22,365 nucleotides of DNA from an uncultured Clostridia bacterium (lineage in GTDB: Bacteria; Bacillota; Clostridia; TANB77; CAG-508), in contig CANQTJ010000007.1 of NCBI GenBank assembly GCA_947626705.1, positions 1 through 22,365 of the forward strand. The letters run 5' to 3'. Of the stretch, positions 22,022 to 22,365 are shown piece by piece. Both the position numbers and the translations under genes were made by a program. Under the pieces are notes generated by a model. That model saw nothing but the letters and a program-made list of their open reading frames with translations, did no database searches and had not been told where the DNA came from. Positions within the stretch are counted from its first letter, which is position 1. Each line of letters opens with the position of its first letter.

Positions 22022-22113
22022 AGTTGATAATAATAATTTTTAAAGTTATTACTGCTCATTCTATTTTTCATTCCAATCGAGCGTCATAGCTTGAAAAATT
22101 ATTACTATCAACT
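22022..22113. repeat. Long imperfect palindrome (possible MITE-like element or structured RNA)
   Basis: The outer arms, 22022-22041 and 22094-22113, are 20-base inverse copies with one mismatch. Inside, AAGTTATTAC-TGCTC (left) and GAGC-GTCATAGCTT (right) pair with a few mismatches and one bulge, leaving a loop of about 20 bases. The total is about 92 bases of near-continuous hairpin between plsC and the convergent second Rpn gene. No T run makes it a standard terminator. It may be a repeat element or an RNA structure. Confidence 0.5.
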
Positions 22114-22152
22114 AAATTATTTGTATTTCAAACATAAAAAAATTTTAAATGA

Positions 22153-22365
22153 TTATAAATTCTTAATTTCATCAATTGTTAAACCAGTAGCTTTGCTTAT
22201 TATTTCAATATCTACATTTAGCTCCTTAAATTTTTTTGCAATAGTTATTTTTTCTTGTTTTACGCCTTTATCATAACCAGCTTCTTCAATATCTGCCTGA
22301 TCCATTATATATTTTTCTCTTAATTCAGCTAGATATCTTTCATGCTCATCTTGACTTATTTCTTC
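22153..22365 (-). CDS. Second Rpn-family nuclease gene, C-terminal part, cut by window edge
   Basis: The last 70 codons of a minus-strand gene running off the right edge. The reading EEISQDEHERYLAELREKYI, then QADIEEAGYDKGVKQEKITI and KATGLTIDEIKNL, matches the charged C-terminal tail of Rpn-family PD-(D/E)XK proteins: helical linker, glycine/lysine hinge, and short HTH-like end comparable to the tail of the gene at 1606-2481. The nuclease core is outside the window, so its catalytic residues cannot be checked. It stops with TAA at 22155-22153. Confidence 0.75.
   Translation of the reverse strand, partial: EEISQDEHERYLAELREKYIMDQADIEEAGYDKGVKQEKITIAKKFKELNVDIEIISKATGLTIDEIKNL

Noticed and set aside
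22091..22276. Plus-strand open frame near the right end
   Set aside because: It overlaps the clear minus-strand Rpn tail and the palindrome, and has no ribosome site or recognisable sequence.
1..22365. CRISPR arrays, rRNA or tRNA genes, and known riboswitches
   Set aside because: No regularly spaced direct repeats, rRNA-like stretches, tRNA cloverleaf signatures or recognisable riboswitch cores were seen on reading. A covariance-model scan could still find a weak RNA.

Overview
The window is AT-rich DNA (by eye a little under 30% G+C) from a Gram-positive, anaerobic, endospore-forming bacterium, most likely a Clostridia-class organism close to uncultured gut Clostridium lineages. The reasons are an operon for a multi-subunit pyruvate:ferredoxin oxidoreductase, a complete gerA-type germinant-receptor operon, a YtaF-like sporulation membrane protein, purine-rich Shine-Dalgarno sites, and promoters close to the sigma-A consensus with 17-base spacers. 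No rRNA, tRNA or CRISPR array was recognised.

Left part (1-4127). The minus strand carries porC-porD-porA (porA runs off the left edge), driven by a near-perfect promoter with a Rex-like inverted repeat just downstream of it. A divergent stretch of about 440 bases with several inverted repeats leads to an Rpn-family (PD-(D/E)XK) nuclease gene on the plus strand. A small Xre-type regulator lies divergent from a prepilin-like secreted protein. Then come about 640 bases without an intact gene, holding decayed coding remnants.

Middle (4128-12287). smc stands alone between terminators, without its frequent partners rnc and ftsY. It is followed by an isolated, less AT-rich 65-residue unknown gene, a YtaF/MntP-like membrane protein, and a membrane-anchored surface protein with one InlB/Flg_new-type repeat. 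Next is a complete IS66-family element: one transposase gene, 22-bp perfect terminal inverted repeats, an 8-bp target duplication, and a DnaA-box sequence near its left end.

Right part (12288-22365). secG and rnr (RNase R) follow in the usual Firmicutes order. rnr is split by a +1 frameshift at a CGG codon just inside its S1 domain. The convergent minus-strand ger operon encodes A, B and C subunits and a small two-helix protein that may be a D subunit. The C subunit lacks the usual lipobox cysteine. A plus-strand set of three closely spaced genes encodes an anchored transglutaminase-like protein, a P-loop protein with an Asp23/Gls24-like C-terminus, and a PlsC-type acyltransferase. The window ends with a long imperfect palindrome and the 3' end of a second Rpn-family gene.

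The points most worth a second look are the RNase R frameshift at CGG, the P-loop/Asp23-like fusion, the lipobox-less GerC with its small neighbour, the split Rex-like operator, and the DnaA box in the IS66 end.
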